Origin: G963674955 sp963674955
GTDB lineage: Bacteria; Desulfobacterota; Desulfovibrionia; Desulfovibrionales; Desulfovibrionaceae
Assembly (NCBI GenBank): GCA_963674955.2
Contig: CAXXKR010000001.1
Coordinates: forward strand, 620,001 to 684,000
Reading direction: 5' to 3'
Length of the DNA: 64,000 bases
Shown here: positions 52,783 to 61,258 of the stretch, piece by piece
Position numbering within the stretch: the stretch's first letter is position 1
How the letters are laid out: the number at the start of each line of letters is the position of its first letter
The notes under the pieces: model-generated
Database searches by the model: none
The model's input: the letters and a program-made list of their open reading frames with translations, nothing else
What the model was told of the DNA's origin: nothing
Position numbers and translations under genes: made by a program

Positions 52783-54756
52783 TTATGACGCCCAGAGAAC
52801 GAACAGGCCTTTTGCGCCGTCTGCGGCGGTCTCCGGCCAGGGTTCTCCGGGAGCGGGTTTTTGTCCCGTCACGATCATGCCCCGGCCCTTGACCTCGGGC
52901 GTGATTCCTTTTTTCACCAACAGTTCAATGGCTCGCCTCAGGGGCAGGCCGCTTATGTCCGGCACCCTGTTTCCCGGAATTTGCCCGGGCTGTCCGTCCG
53001 TCCGGGCCAGCAGGGAGTATTCGCCGGTCGATATTGTCGCGGTGTCGCTCTCGCCTTTTTCAGCCTCCACGACCATGGGCGCCGGAGGCCTGTCGTAGTA
53101 GGCCAGGAAGTCCAGGACTATGGAGCGAACGGCCATTCCGGCCACCCTGCCGCCGGAGTTGCCGTTTTGCGGTTCGTCCACCATGACCATAATGAGAAAT
53201 TCCGGGTTTTCCGCAGGCACGAGGCCCACGAAGGAGGAGAGGAATTCCTCGCCGTATCCGCCCTGATTGGCCTTCTGGGCGGTTCCCGTCTTTCCGGCCA
53301 TGGTGATGCCGGGGATGCGCACCTTTCTGCCCGTGCCGTCCTCCTGGACCACGTCGCGCATCATTTCCAGGACCGTTTCCGATGTCTCCACACTGAAAAT
53401 CCGTTCCCCCTCGGCCAGGGGGGGCGCGCTCGCCGGGCTGAGAACAAGCTTCAGCGGCGTGGCTCGACCCTTGTTGGCCAGGCAGAGGTAAGCCTTGGCC
53501 ATTTGCAGGGCGGTCGCGCCGAGGCCCTGGCCGAAGGAGATGGCCGCGAGGTCGAACTCCCGCCACTGGTCGGCCGGAGTGAGAATTCCGCTTCTTTCAC
53601 TGGGCAGCTCCACGCCGGTCTTTTCGCCGAAGCCAAGGCGGGTCAGATAATCGTAATAGTTCTGCGCGCCCAGGGACTGGGCGATCTTGGCCGAACCGAT
53701 GTTGCTGGAATATCTTAGAACCTTGCTCACCGGGAGCCATTCGTATGTGTGGTGGTCGTGGATGGTTCCGCCGCCGACCTTCCACTTGCCCTTTTCGCAG
53801 TCGATCATGTCGTCTGGCTTGACCGCGCCTTCCTCTATGGCTGCGGCGAAGAGGAACGGCTTCATGGTCGAGCCGGGTTCGTAGACGTCAAGGGCGGCCC
53901 TGTTCCTGCGTATGGGCGCCTTGCTTTTTCTGTAGGCGTTGGGGTTGAAGAAGGGATAGTTGGCCAGGGCCAGAATCTCGCCGGTCTCCACCTTGACGAC
54001 CATGGCCACACCGGACTTGGCCTGATGGGTGGCGACCGTCGATTTGAGGGAACGCTCGGCCGCGTCCTGGATGTGCGAATCAATGGTCAGGAGCAAATCC
54101 TTGCCGTTGATGTCCATTTCCCGGCCCCTGGCGTCGAGATAGAGCCTTCTTCCCGAAGCGTCGCGCAGAACCACGAACTGGGCCTTGCCTCCGGCAAGCC
54201 TGCCGTCGTAAAGATTTTCCAGTCCTTCCAGGCCGTTGCCGTCGAGGCCCACGAATCCGAGGAGTTGCCCGGCCAGATGCCCGTTGGGGCAAAAGCGCCT
54301 GTATTCGGAAGTCAGGTAGACTCCTGGAAGTTTGGCTTCTTCCACCTCCAGGGCCGTCTTGTCGCCCACCTGCCGTTTTATCCAGACGAAATTCTTTTTG
54401 GAGGCCACCTTTTTTTTCAGTTCCTGGACAGGAAGTCCCAGGATTTCGGAAAGCCGTCTTGCGCTGCGCACGCCGTCCCCGGTCTCAAGGGGACGGACGT
54501 ATATCGACTTGGACTCCACGCTGGTGGCCAGCAGGTCGCCGTTGCGGTCGAAGATTCTGCCGCGCTCCCCGCGTTCGAATTCGGCTGCGAGGTTCTGTCT
54601 TGAGGCCAGATTCTTGAACAGGGGGCCCTTGTACAGCTGAATGTAGCCGGCCCTGGCCCAAAGCGCGGTCCAGACCAGGGCGAAAAGGATGACCACCAGC
54701 GAGATCTTGGTCTTGCTGATGTCGCGTGTTTTCTTTTTGTCCTTGCTAGCCGCCAT
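52783..54756 (-). CDS. ftsI: Septal peptidoglycan transpeptidase with PASTA domain
   Basis: Class B penicillin-binding protein cross-linking septal peptidoglycan. 657 residues: a basic cytoplasmic tail, one membrane helix (about 18-38), the dimerisation domain (about 55-215), the transpeptidase domain with EPGSTMKPF (nucleophile Ser near 302), SSNIG and AGKTGTAQK, and a C-terminal PASTA domain (about 590-657, DISGLPLRRAIELLVKKG). The PASTA domain is usual for Gram-positive and many deltaproteobacterial enzymes but absent from E. coli FtsI. Overlaps ftsL by 11 bases. Confidence 0.95.
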   Translation of the reverse strand: MAASKDKKKTRDISKTKISLVVILFALVWTALWARAGYIQLYKGPLFKNLASRQNLAAEFERGERGRIFDRNGDLLATSVESKSIYVRPLETGDGVRSARRLSEILGLPVQELKKKVASKKNFVWIKRQVGDKTALEVEEAKLPGVYLTSEYRRFCPNGHLAGQLLGFVGLDGNGLEGLENLYDGRLAGGKAQFVVLRDASGRRLYLDARGREMDINGKDLLLTIDSHIQDAAERSLKSTVATHQAKSGVAMVVKVETGEILALANYPFFNPNAYRKSKAPIRRNRAALDVYEPGSTMKPFLFAAAIEEGAVKPDDMIDCEKGKWKVGGGTIHDHHTYEWLPVSKVLRYSSNIGSAKIAQSLGAQNYYDYLTRLGFGEKTGVELPSERSGILTPADQWREFDLAAISFGQGLGATALQMAKAYLCLANKGRATPLKLVLSPASAPPLAEGERIFSVETSETVLEMMRDVVQEDGTGRKVRIPGITMAGKTGTAQKANQGGYGEEFLSSFVGLVPAENPEFLIMVMVDEPQNGNSGGRVAGMAVRSIVLDFLAYYDRPPAPMVVEAEKGESDTATISTGEYSLLARTDGQPGQIPGNRVPDISGLPLRRAIELLVKKGITPEVKGRGMIVTGQKPAPGEPWPETAADGAKGLFVLWAS

Positions 54757-55057
54757 TTTCCGCCGCCTTTTGATTCGACTCGTCTATCCTTCTTATCTGT
54801 CCGGCGACCGCAGGGCGCAGATCGTACTTCTCAGCCAGCTTCTTCAAACGATAAGGAGAGGACAGATTGTTCCTCTCCACTTCCAGCTTGGTCACCAGAG
54901 CCGTTTTCTGATCCAGCTCCGTTTCCATTCGTTTCAGGTCGTAGGCCAGATCCATGCGTTCGATGTTCATCCAGACCGAGGTCATGCCCAGGCCCAGAAC
55001 GAGTATTATCAGGAACAGCAGGGTCCAAAAGAATTCCCTTCCGGTCAGCGCGTTCAC
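54746..55057 (-). CDS. ftsL: FtsL-like division protein
   Basis: A 103-residue bitopic protein: membrane helix at about 9-27 (FFWTLLFLIILVLGLGMTS) followed by a coiled-coil-prone segment (IERMDLAYDLKRMETELDQK) and the short motif LSSPYRLKKLAEKYDL that resembles FtsL ends. Sequence similarity in this family is low, so the call leans on position between rsmH and ftsI. GTG start at 55057, overlapping the rsmH stop (GTGA). Confidence 0.8.
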   Translation of the reverse strand: MNALTGREFFWTLLFLIILVLGLGMTSVWMNIERMDLAYDLKRMETELDQKTALVTKLEVERNNLSSPYRLKKLAEKYDLRPAVAGQIRRIDESNQKAAENGG

Positions 55058-56028
55058 TGGGCCGCCTCCCGGTCCTCGATCCTTTCCGCGACCCTCAGCT
55101 TGGCGCTGGTGCTTCTGCGGTTTTCAGCCATTTCCTCGCCGGTTGGAATTTGGGGCTTTTTGGTCAGGATCTTCAGCCTGGGCCTGCCGTCGCAGGTGCA
55201 GACCATCTGCTCCGCAGGGCAGACGCAGCCCTTGGCCTCCCTGCGAAAGGCCCATTTCACGAGCCTGTCTTCCAGGGAATGGAAGGAGATTATTGCCAGG
55301 CGTGCGCCCGGCTTGAGGTGCCGGACGATGTCCTTCAGAAAATTTTCCAGTTCTTCCGCCTCGCGGTTCACGGCTATGCGCAGGGCCATGAAAGTCCTCG
55401 TGGCGGGGTGGTTGCGGGCCAGTCTGCGCCTTTTGGGCGGGTAGGCCAGGGATACGATTTCGGCCAGCTGCAAGGTGCTCGTGATTTCCTCTGTTTTGCG
55501 TTTGTGGACGATGGCGTTGGCTATCTTGCCCGCCAACGGTTCGTCTCCGTACTGCTTGATGATTCTTTTCAGTTCCGGTGCCCGCCAGCGATTGACCAGA
55601 ACCCTTGCCGGGTCCATGCCGCCAGCCGGATCCATGCGCATGTCAAGGGGACCGTCCTTTGAAAACGTGAATCCGCGCTCCGGCCTGTCCAGTTGCAGGG
55701 AGGAGACTCCGAGATCCAGAACAGCGCCGTCTACGTCCTCCCATCCGAGTTCGTCAAGGGCGTTTTCGAATCCGCTGAAGGGCGTGTGCCGCAGGTGGAC
55801 TTGTCCCGAATAGGCTTCGAGCCTTGTTTCGGCCAGCTCAAGGGCCTGCATGTCCCTGTCCAGGCCCAGCACCTCGATTCGGCCCTTTGCGGCTTTCAAA
55901 AGGCCCAGGGTGTGACCGCCCAGGCCAAGGGTGCCGTCGAGATAGCGGCCTCCCGGCTTGGGATCAAGCCATTCGACGACTTCTTTCAAAAGAACCGTCT
56001 TGTGTATGCTTTCCGGTCCTGCCGTCAT
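55054..56028 (-). CDS. rsmH: 16S rRNA (cytosine-1402 N4) methyltransferase
   Basis: SAM-dependent methyltransferase acting at the decoding centre of 16S rRNA. 324 residues. HKTVLLKEVVEWLDPKPGG near residue 9, YLDGTLGLGGHTLGLL (SAM loop), GAVLDLGVSSLQLDRPERGF and the C-terminal AIISFHSLEDRLVKWAFR are characteristic. ATG 56028 follows AAGGAG. The frame is open far upstream, across mraZ, without support. Eleven bases after mraZ. Confidence 0.96.
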   Translation of the reverse strand: MTAGPESIHKTVLLKEVVEWLDPKPGGRYLDGTLGLGGHTLGLLKAAKGRIEVLGLDRDMQALELAETRLEAYSGQVHLRHTPFSGFENALDELGWEDVDGAVLDLGVSSLQLDRPERGFTFSKDGPLDMRMDPAGGMDPARVLVNRWRAPELKRIIKQYGDEPLAGKIANAIVHKRKTEEITSTLQLAEIVSLAYPPKRRRLARNHPATRTFMALRIAVNREAEELENFLKDIVRHLKPGARLAIISFHSLEDRLVKWAFRREAKGCVCPAEQMVCTCDGRPRLKILTKKPQIPTGEEMAENRRSTSAKLRVAERIEDREAAQ

Positions 56029-56039
56029 GACCCGTCTCC

Positions 56040-56489
56040 TTAAAAGGGAAGACTGACTTCGGCTTCGGACAATTCCTCGGACACGTCGTCGTATTCCTGC
56101 TCCAACAGGCTGCGGTAGCTCTCCACACCCCAGACCTCGAACCTCCTGCCGGCGCCCAGCAGGACAACTTCCTTGTCCAGCTTTCCGCTTTTTCTCAGGT
56201 GGGCGGGAATCTGAATCCGGCCCTGCTTGTCCAGGGCCACCTCTTCGTAGCCCGAATAGAGAATGCGCATCAGGTTGCGCAGGTTCTTGCTGGGGTTTCT
56301 TACCTTCTCCAGTTCCTCCTCTGTGTCGGACCACTGCGCCGGGGTCATCCCCACCACGTGTCCCTCGTAAAGGGTGAGGACCACTCTGCCGTCGGGAGCC
56401 TCTGAAACAAGCCTGTCCCTGAAGTCCGGGGTCAGCATGAGCCTTCCCTTGGGGTCCAGGCTTCTATGGGAGTGTCCTCGAAATTTCAT
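56040..56489 (-). CDS. mraZ: Transcriptional regulator MraZ
   Basis: First gene of the division/cell-wall cluster; forms ring-shaped oligomers that bind repeats at its own promoter and adjust the cluster. 149 residues with two SpoVT/AbrB-like halves: RGHSHRSLDPKGRLMLTPDFR (from about 3) and EEVALDKQGRIQIPAHLRK (from about 79). ATG 56489 follows AAGGTGG; 17 further in-frame codons upstream look non-coding. Candidate operator boxes lie 48-73 bases upstream of the start. Confidence 0.95.
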   Translation of the reverse strand: MKFRGHSHRSLDPKGRLMLTPDFRDRLVSEAPDGRVVLTLYEGHVVGMTPAQWSDTEEELEKVRNPSKNLRNLMRILYSGYEEVALDKQGRIQIPAHLRKSGKLDKEVVLLGAGRRFEVWGVESYRSLLEQEYDDVSEELSEAEVSLPF

Positions 56490-56536
56490 GTTCTTCCACC
56501 TTGTGTTCCGTGTCAGCCACTTGCTAACACAGATTA

Positions 56537-56562
56537 CCACCTTTTATACACCTTTTCCCACC
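56537..56562 (-). promoter_or_regulatory. Candidate MraZ operator and -10 region
   Basis: Read on the minus strand, three direct GGTG-type boxes (GGTGG, GGTGT, GGTGG) lie at 56558-56562, 56548-56552 and 56537-56541, 10 and 11 bp apart. A TATAAA (56543-56548) sits between the second and third. Phased short G-rich boxes at the mraZ promoter are the known MraZ operator design. A TTGACA at 56584-56589 is too far from TATAAA to pair with it; a weak TCTAGC at 17 bases is the only -35 in register. Confidence 0.5.
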
Positions 56563-56659
56563 CCTGCTAGAAAAACAAGAGAATGTCAACCATAAAAACC
56601 GTTTCCAATTCATAAAAAAACCAGATATTGAAGAGAGTAAGCCCTAATTTAATCCGTCC

Positions 56660-56686
56660 CTCCGGTTCGACCCCGGAGTATTTTTT
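56660..56686 (+). terminator. Terminator-like hairpin upstream of pyk
   Basis: CTCCGG (56660-56665) and CCGGAG (56673-56678) close a seven-base loop, followed by TATTTTTT. It points in the direction of pyk although no gene lies upstream on that strand. It could be an attenuator in a long pyk leader or could stop read-out from the mraZ promoter region. Confidence 0.5.
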
Positions 56687-56714
56687 GTAAAGGCAAGTAA
56701 AATCAGAGCTATAG
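56685..56714 (+). promoter_or_regulatory. Candidate pyk promoter
   Basis: TTGTAA (56685-56690) and GCTATA or CTATAG (from 56708/56709) at 17-18 bases. It lies just after the hairpin and about 70 bases before the pyk ATG. Confidence 0.33.
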
Positions 56715-56782
56715 GCCTGATATTCAGGAGCGACAGAGTCGCGGTCGCTTGAAGGCAAGGCAAACCAAGTGGGAGAAGACTA

Positions 56783-58204
56783 ATGCGCACGAAAATCATT
56801 GCCACGTTAGGCCCGGCGACAAATACCGAGAGTACCATCAAGGCGTTGGTCGAAGCCGGTGCCCGGATTTTTCGCCTCAATTTTTCGCACGGGACGCAAA
56901 AGGATTTCGCCAGGCTTGTCAAAATAATCAGGGGACTTGAAAAAAAGACGGGCCTGGTTCTATCCATTGTTCAAGATTTGTCCGGGCCCAAGATTCGGAC
57001 CTGCGACGCAGGGCAGGGCACGCTGAACATCTCCAAGGGCACCGAAGTGCTGCTGGGAGTCCCCGGCACGGAAAAAGGGCGCACGGAGCCATTCATCTGC
57101 CTGGACAACCGCCTGCTGATAAAGGACGCCGAGATTGGCGACAAGGTCGCCCTGTCCGACGGCATGCTTCGCTTCACGGTTGTCGGTCGCGAGAGCGACC
57201 TGCTCATACGCATTGTTGCCGACAATTCCGGCATGGCGCCGCCCAGAAAGGGCATCACTTTCCCCGGAAAGACCACATCCCTGGCCGCCTTCACCGACAA
57301 GGACCGCAAGGATCTGGCTGTGGGCATGAGCCTTGGCGTGGACATGGTGGCCATGTCCTATGTCCAGAAGCCGGAGGACATCTGCAGCCTCAAGGCCGAG
57401 ATGCTCCAGTACGGCAGGCGCATCCCCGTGATTGCCAAACTGGAGCGTTCCAGCGCGGTGGAGAACCTGGAAGGAATCATCGTCGAGGCCGACGGGGTAA
57501 TGGTCGCCAGGGGCGATCTGGGGCTGGAAATGGATCTGCAAAAGCTTCCGGCCACCCAAAAGCGCATCGTCAACGCCTGCAACCGGGCGGGCAAACCGGT
57601 CATCGTGGCCACCCAGATGCTCTTGTCCATGGTCAACAGCCCAATGGCAACCCGTGCCGAAACCACGGACGTGGCCAACGCCATCCTTGACGGCGCGGAC
57701 TGCGTGATGCTTTCCGAGGAGACGGCCATAGGCAGGTATTCGGCCGAGGCGGTCCGTTTCATGAGCGAGGTGGGAGCCGAGGCCGAGGCCTACCGCGAGA
57801 GCGTGGCCGGCGGGGCGGAACTCCGCTATCCCGTGGGCGAGGACGATCCGGCCAAGATACTGGCCTATTCCGCGACGCTTTTGGCCGAAAAGGCCAAGGC
57901 CAAGGCCATTGTCTGCCACAGTACATCGGGCGGCACTTCAAGAATTCTTTCGGCCTGCAGGCCCAACGTGCCCATCTACGCCCTGAGCCTTGACGACGTG
58001 GTCAGGCATTTCACAAATTTGTCCTGGGGTGTTATACCCGCAATTCCCGTTGCCGATGAGCCCAACCACCAGGCCAGGGCCGAGCAGTTCGTCAAGGATC
58101 AGCCCATGTTCGAGGTGAACGACTCGGTGATAGTCACGGCCGGGCACCCCAAGGAGGGGCAGAGGCAGACCAGAACCAATGTGGTGAAGATTTTCGAGAA
58201 GTGA
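56783..58204 (+). CDS. pyk: Pyruvate kinase
   Basis: Glycolytic enzyme making ATP and pyruvate from phosphoenolpyruvate. 473 residues, full length. TKIIATLGPATNTESTI-like opening, FRLNFSHGTQKDF near residue 33, VIAKLERSSAVENLEGI near 213 (catalytic Lys), GVMVARGDLGLEMDLQ near 235 (metal and substrate site) and KPVIVATQMLLSM near 270. The C-terminal allosteric domain is complete. GGGAG precedes the ATG. The next gene starts 7 bases later. Confidence 0.96.
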   Translation: MRTKIIATLGPATNTESTIKALVEAGARIFRLNFSHGTQKDFARLVKIIRGLEKKTGLVLSIVQDLSGPKIRTCDAGQGTLNISKGTEVLLGVPGTEKGRTEPFICLDNRLLIKDAEIGDKVALSDGMLRFTVVGRESDLLIRIVADNSGMAPPRKGITFPGKTTSLAAFTDKDRKDLAVGMSLGVDMVAMSYVQKPEDICSLKAEMLQYGRRIPVIAKLERSSAVENLEGIIVEADGVMVARGDLGLEMDLQKLPATQKRIVNACNRAGKPVIVATQMLLSMVNSPMATRAETTDVANAILDGADCVMLSEETAIGRYSAEAVRFMSEVGAEAEAYRESVAGGAELRYPVGEDDPAKILAYSATLLAEKAKAKAIVCHSTSGGTSRILSACRPNVPIYALSLDDVVRHFTNLSWGVIPAIPVADEPNHQARAEQFVKDQPMFEVNDSVIVTAGHPKEGQRQTRTNVVKIFEK

Positions 58205-58211
58205 TGAGAAT

Positions 58212-59229
58212 ATGACTGTCGTACCCAAAACAGAAGTACCAGACGGCCTGAACGAAGAATACTACCAGATCAATTCCGACATTCTGGGGAGTTTCAACAA
58301 GTACCGGCCACCCTTGAACATCTTCAAGCTCAAGGAGGACGTTGTCCGGGTTTTGCCCTATTACAAGGTCGGCGGACGGTTGAGCAACGAACAGGTGGAG
58401 GAACTGGCCCAGCTGGTCGAACAGGGACTGGTCTTCGTCTCCCGCGACGACCACCCCGTATACGTCAAGCACATCAGCTACCAGCTGGACCTGGTGCTTT
58501 CGGACAAGAATCTCAAGGAAGGCGAGATAGCCGACATTTTCAGGCAGGCGCTCACAAGGCGGCTCAAGGAGTTCCTGGATCAACCGGTTTCGATGGTCTT
58601 CGACAGGTTCTGGGTCGATCTCATGGTCCTGACCGAGTACCTGTTCCAGGACATCCACAGGATCAAGGCCCTGTTCAAGAGGATGCACGCCGAGCACACC
58701 CTTGAAAACCACTCCTTCAACAGCGGAATCGCGGGCATCGCCCTGTACGCGCAGCTGAACAAGAACAATTTCGAAGAGGGAGGCATTCAGCGCAAGATGT
58801 TCGACCGCCTCGTTTCGGGATTGTTCATGCACGACATGGGCATGACCAAGATTCCGGCCTTTATTCGGGACAAGACCAAGCCATTGACCCCGGATGAAAG
58901 GACAAAAATCCTGCAGCACGTCAAGGCCGGCTACGAGATGCTTGGCAAGCTGAACCTGCGCTATCCGGAAGTGGAGGCCTGCATCATGGAGCACCACGAA
59001 CGCCTTGAAGGCAAAGGCTATCCTCAGAAGAAGAAGGGAGCGGACATAGGCACCATCGGCAGGATTTGCGCATCTGGCGGATTCCTATTGCGCCATGGTC
59101 ACCAAGCGGCCCTATGCCGAAGCCATGAAACCCATGGCCGCAGTGGCGGAGCTGGGCAAGGACAGCAATTACGATCCGGAAATGGCCCGAGCCTTTCAGA
59201 TCATGCTTTTGGACTACAAGATCAAGTAG
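58212..59229 (+). pseudogene. HD-GYP-like phosphohydrolase gene with a one-base frameshift
   Basis: A protein of about 339 residues resembling HD-GYP cyclic-di-GMP phosphodiesterases. The N-terminal 150 residues are unassigned; the HD-GYP part shows HTLENHSFNSGIAG, LFMHDMGMTKIP, HVKAGYEMLG and IMEHHERLEGKGYPQ. After GTIGRICA (near residue 287) the frame is lost: one extra base within 59072-59077 shifts it. The +1 frame continues ADSYCAMVTKRPYAEAM to a stop at 59229, just before a strong terminator. Without correction the frame runs to 59690 through unrelated sequence. It could be a real mutation or a sequencing error. Cotranscribed with pyk. Confidence 0.8.
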
Positions 59230-59243
59230 TATCAGGAAATGAA

Positions 59244-59277
59244 AAAAGCCCGTCTCCGGTTGGAGACGGGCTTTTGT
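59244..59277. terminator. Bidirectional intrinsic terminator
   Basis: A perfect 14-bp stem (59244-59257 with 59262-59275, core GCCCGTCTCC) and a GGTT loop, flanked by A and T runs. It serves the pyk/HD-GYP unit on the plus strand and the CBS gene on the minus strand. Confidence 0.85.
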
Positions 59278-59294
59278 TGTTTTTTGGTGCGGCG

Positions 59295-59780
59295 TCAGAA
59301 GGCCTTGATCATGTCCCCCGACAGTTCACGGTACAGGTCGCCGATGAAGATGGTTCCCAGAACCTTTTCCCCTTCCATGACCACGGCCCAGCTTTTCTTC
59401 TTTTTCAGGAAGGTGTCCAGGACGATCATCAAGGGATCGTTGGGGCGAAATTCCACCACGTTCTTGACCATGTGACCGCCAAGGTCGGTCTGGGTGCAGA
59501 CGGCGCAGGCCCTGGCAAAGGCGCTGTCCCATTCCGGACCTTCGATCCCTTCCAGGGCCTCGTCCCTGAGTACTTCGGCTTCCATCGCCTTGAGCACGCT
59601 CCATACGGAAACGACTCCCCTGTAAGCGCCGCTTTTGTTCTGGACGATCACGAAGTGGGTGTCCGGTGTTTCCTTTATGGAGTCGCTTAAGACGTCAATG
59701 GCCTGGGCCAGGGTGGCGTCTTCGTCCACAACGGAAAACTCCTCGCGCATAATGTCCCAGGCCCTTTTTCTCAAGAGCAT
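59295..59780 (-). CDS. CBS-domain protein
   Basis: A 161-residue protein of two CBS motifs. The first covers about 6-67 (WDIMREEFSVVDEDATLAQA, GVVSVWSVLKAM); the second covers about 100-154 (MVKNVVEFRPNDPLMIVLD, VLGTIFIGDLYREL). Such pairs bind adenine nucleotides or SAM and regulate partners; there is no fused output domain here. The linker contains a Cys pair (ACAVCTQ, about 89-92). AAAGGAGG precedes the ATG. The 224-base gap upstream is AT-rich and holds the next promoter. Confidence 0.88.
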   Translation of the reverse strand: MLLRKRAWDIMREEFSVVDEDATLAQAIDVLSDSIKETPDTHFVIVQNKSGAYRGVVSVWSVLKAMEAEVLRDEALEGIEGPEWDSAFARACAVCTQTDLGGHMVKNVVEFRPNDPLMIVLDTFLKKKKSWAVVMEGEKVLGTIFIGDLYRELSGDMIKAF

Positions 59781-59904
59781 CGGCAGCCTCCTTTGGTGTG
59801 GAAATGGAAAAAATATTTACTGTCCGCAACTTAACTTCTTGCCTCTTCCTTGTCCAGGGGAGTCGCTGGCTAGCGGCATAAGTAGACAATTTAGATATAT
59901 GATA

Positions 59905-59933
59905 TTGACATAAATTTTTAATAAAAGTATGCG
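59905..59933 (+). promoter_or_regulatory. Candidate promoter of the DUF4198 gene
   Basis: TTGACA (59905-59910), 17 bases, TATGCG (59928-59933), in a strongly AT-rich gap about 70 bases before the start codon. No clear operator palindrome was found. Confidence 0.45.
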
Positions 59934-60004
59934 CTTTCAAGTTACCAATAATCAATAGCGGCGAAATTACAGGAGTTCGCCGTTCAATGAGCAGGAGGTG
60001 CTTA

Positions 60005-60727
60005 ATGATCAAGAGGATTATCGTCGGTGTCGCCCTGATGACCCTTTTCGCGGCCACGGCCTGGGGCCACGCCGTGTGGCTGGAGAAAAGGCGCGGCGAC
60101 GTCTGGATGATCTACGGCCACGGGCCGCAGGAAGACAACACCGAAGGCGAGAGGATCAAGGTCCTGAAGGCCTTTGACGCCCAGGGCCAGGAAGTTGCGG
60201 TAAAGACATCTTCGGAGTGCGGGCTGGTCAAGCTGGACTACCCTGAAGGAACTGCGACCCTGATTTCCTATTATGACAATGGATTTTGGTCCAAAGGCCC
60301 GGACGGACAATGGGTGAACAAGTCCAAGAAGGATGTCCAGGGCGCCAAGGAGGCCCAGCATTCCATCAAGACCATGTTCGCGGTGCGCGGGGCTTTCGCC
60401 AAGCTGCCCGCCAAGGTGGACCTGCCTCTGGTGATCCTGCCCCAGGCCGATCCCATGAAGCTCAAGATGGGCGACACACTCAAGGTCCTGGTCCTCAAGA
60501 ACGGCAAGCCCTTTGCCGGAGCCGAGCTGACCAACGACTTTGTAGGCGCTGTGGAAGAGTCCGTGGCCAAGACCGACGCCGACGGCTTTGCAGTGTTGAC
60601 CGTGCGCAACGACGGCCTGAACGTCTTCGGCGCCTACGCCAAGATTGATCTGACCGGAAACGCCGATGCGGATTACGAGAAGATAACGGCGGTCATGTCC
60701 TTTACAGTCCAGGAAGACGACCGCTAG
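60005..60727 (+). CDS. DUF4198 periplasmic protein (NikK-like)
   Basis: A 240-residue secreted protein: signal peptide MIKRIIVGVALMTLFAATA cut near AWG, so the mature end begins with His (HAVWLEKRRGDVWMIYG). The body is beta-rich with conserved HGPQEDN and a C-terminal Ig-like or transthyretin-like domain (KPFAGAELTNDF, TDADGFAVLTV). DUF4198 proteins accompany nickel and cobalt uptake systems, where an exposed N-terminal His is thought to bind metal; that role is inferred here. CAGGAGG precedes ATG 60005. cbiM lies 3 kb downstream. Confidence 0.85.
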   Translation: MIKRIIVGVALMTLFAATAWGHAVWLEKRRGDVWMIYGHGPQEDNTEGERIKVLKAFDAQGQEVAVKTSSECGLVKLDYPEGTATLISYYDNGFWSKGPDGQWVNKSKKDVQGAKEAQHSIKTMFAVRGAFAKLPAKVDLPLVILPQADPMKLKMGDTLKVLVLKNGKPFAGAELTNDFVGAVEESVAKTDADGFAVLTVRNDGLNVFGAYAKIDLTGNADADYEKITAVMSFTVQEDDR

Positions 60728-60752
60728 CACCCCCTCGCTGCGGTTGTTTTAG

Positions 60753-60773
60753 AGGCCCCGCATTGCGGGGCCT
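60753..60773. terminator. Terminator between convergent NikK-like and NikL-like genes
   Basis: A perfect 9-bp stem AGGCCCCGC/GCGGGGCCT with an ATT loop. T tracts on both sides are short, so efficiency is uncertain. Confidence 0.6.
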
Positions 60774-60779
60774 TCTTGT

Positions 60780-61145
60780 TCAGTCGGCGATCTCGGAGGC
60801 CTCGAGCAGCCACTCGTCCTGGTGGCCCAGGCCGGCCTTGATCCTTATCCTCAGGCCGTGACCGCCTTTTTGGGCCTTTTCCGGAATCGGAAAACAGAAT
60901 TCGCCCTGCTGGTCGGTTCGGCCTCTGAGGTATTCCTCTCCGTTTTCAGCGTCCATGACCAGGATTTCCCTGTCCCTGGCCGGTTTGCCGTCGCTGAATT
61001 TGCCCACCGTCCGCACGATGTCCCCCTCCACATAGGCGAATACGCCCACGGCATGTGAAAGGGCCGGGGCAGGGAAAGCGGTCAGGAGGATGAGGGTTAG
61101 GATGGACAGGAGAGCGGGTGTGGGGATGGTTTTTTTTAGGTTCAT
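60780..61145 (-). CDS. Small periplasmic NikL-like protein
   Basis: A 121-residue secreted protein with signal peptide (PALLSILTLILLTAFPAPA, cut after ALS), whose mature end starts with His (HAVGVFAYVEGDIV), as in the DUF4198 protein opposite. The rest is a carboxypeptidase-regulatory-like beta domain: DGKPARDREILVMDAENG, GRTDQQGEFCFPIP. This matches NikL/CbiL-type accessory proteins of ECF nickel and cobalt transporters. No strong ribosome site precedes the ATG. Convergent with the NikK-like gene. Confidence 0.75.
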   Translation of the reverse strand: MNLKKTIPTPALLSILTLILLTAFPAPALSHAVGVFAYVEGDIVRTVGKFSDGKPARDREILVMDAENGEEYLRGRTDQQGEFCFPIPEKAQKGGHGLRIRIKAGLGHQDEWLLEASEIAD

Positions 61146-61258
61146 GCGCTTGTCGATGGTTAAGGTTTTGCGAAAAAAGTTGCTGCAGACGATTATGTAA
61201 AAAGTAACACACAGAGTCTAGGGTTGACAATCCGGTGTTTAGGCCCCACATCACGGGC

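Noticed and set aside
39571..56489. Missing ddl in the division/cell-wall cluster as a defect
   Set aside because: ddl is encoded elsewhere in many deltaproteobacteria; absence from the cluster is ordinary.
59080..59690. C-terminal extension of the HD-GYP frame to residue 492
   Set aside because: After the frameshift the frame reads through the real stop region, a strong terminator and the antisense of the CBS gene. It is not natural protein sequence.
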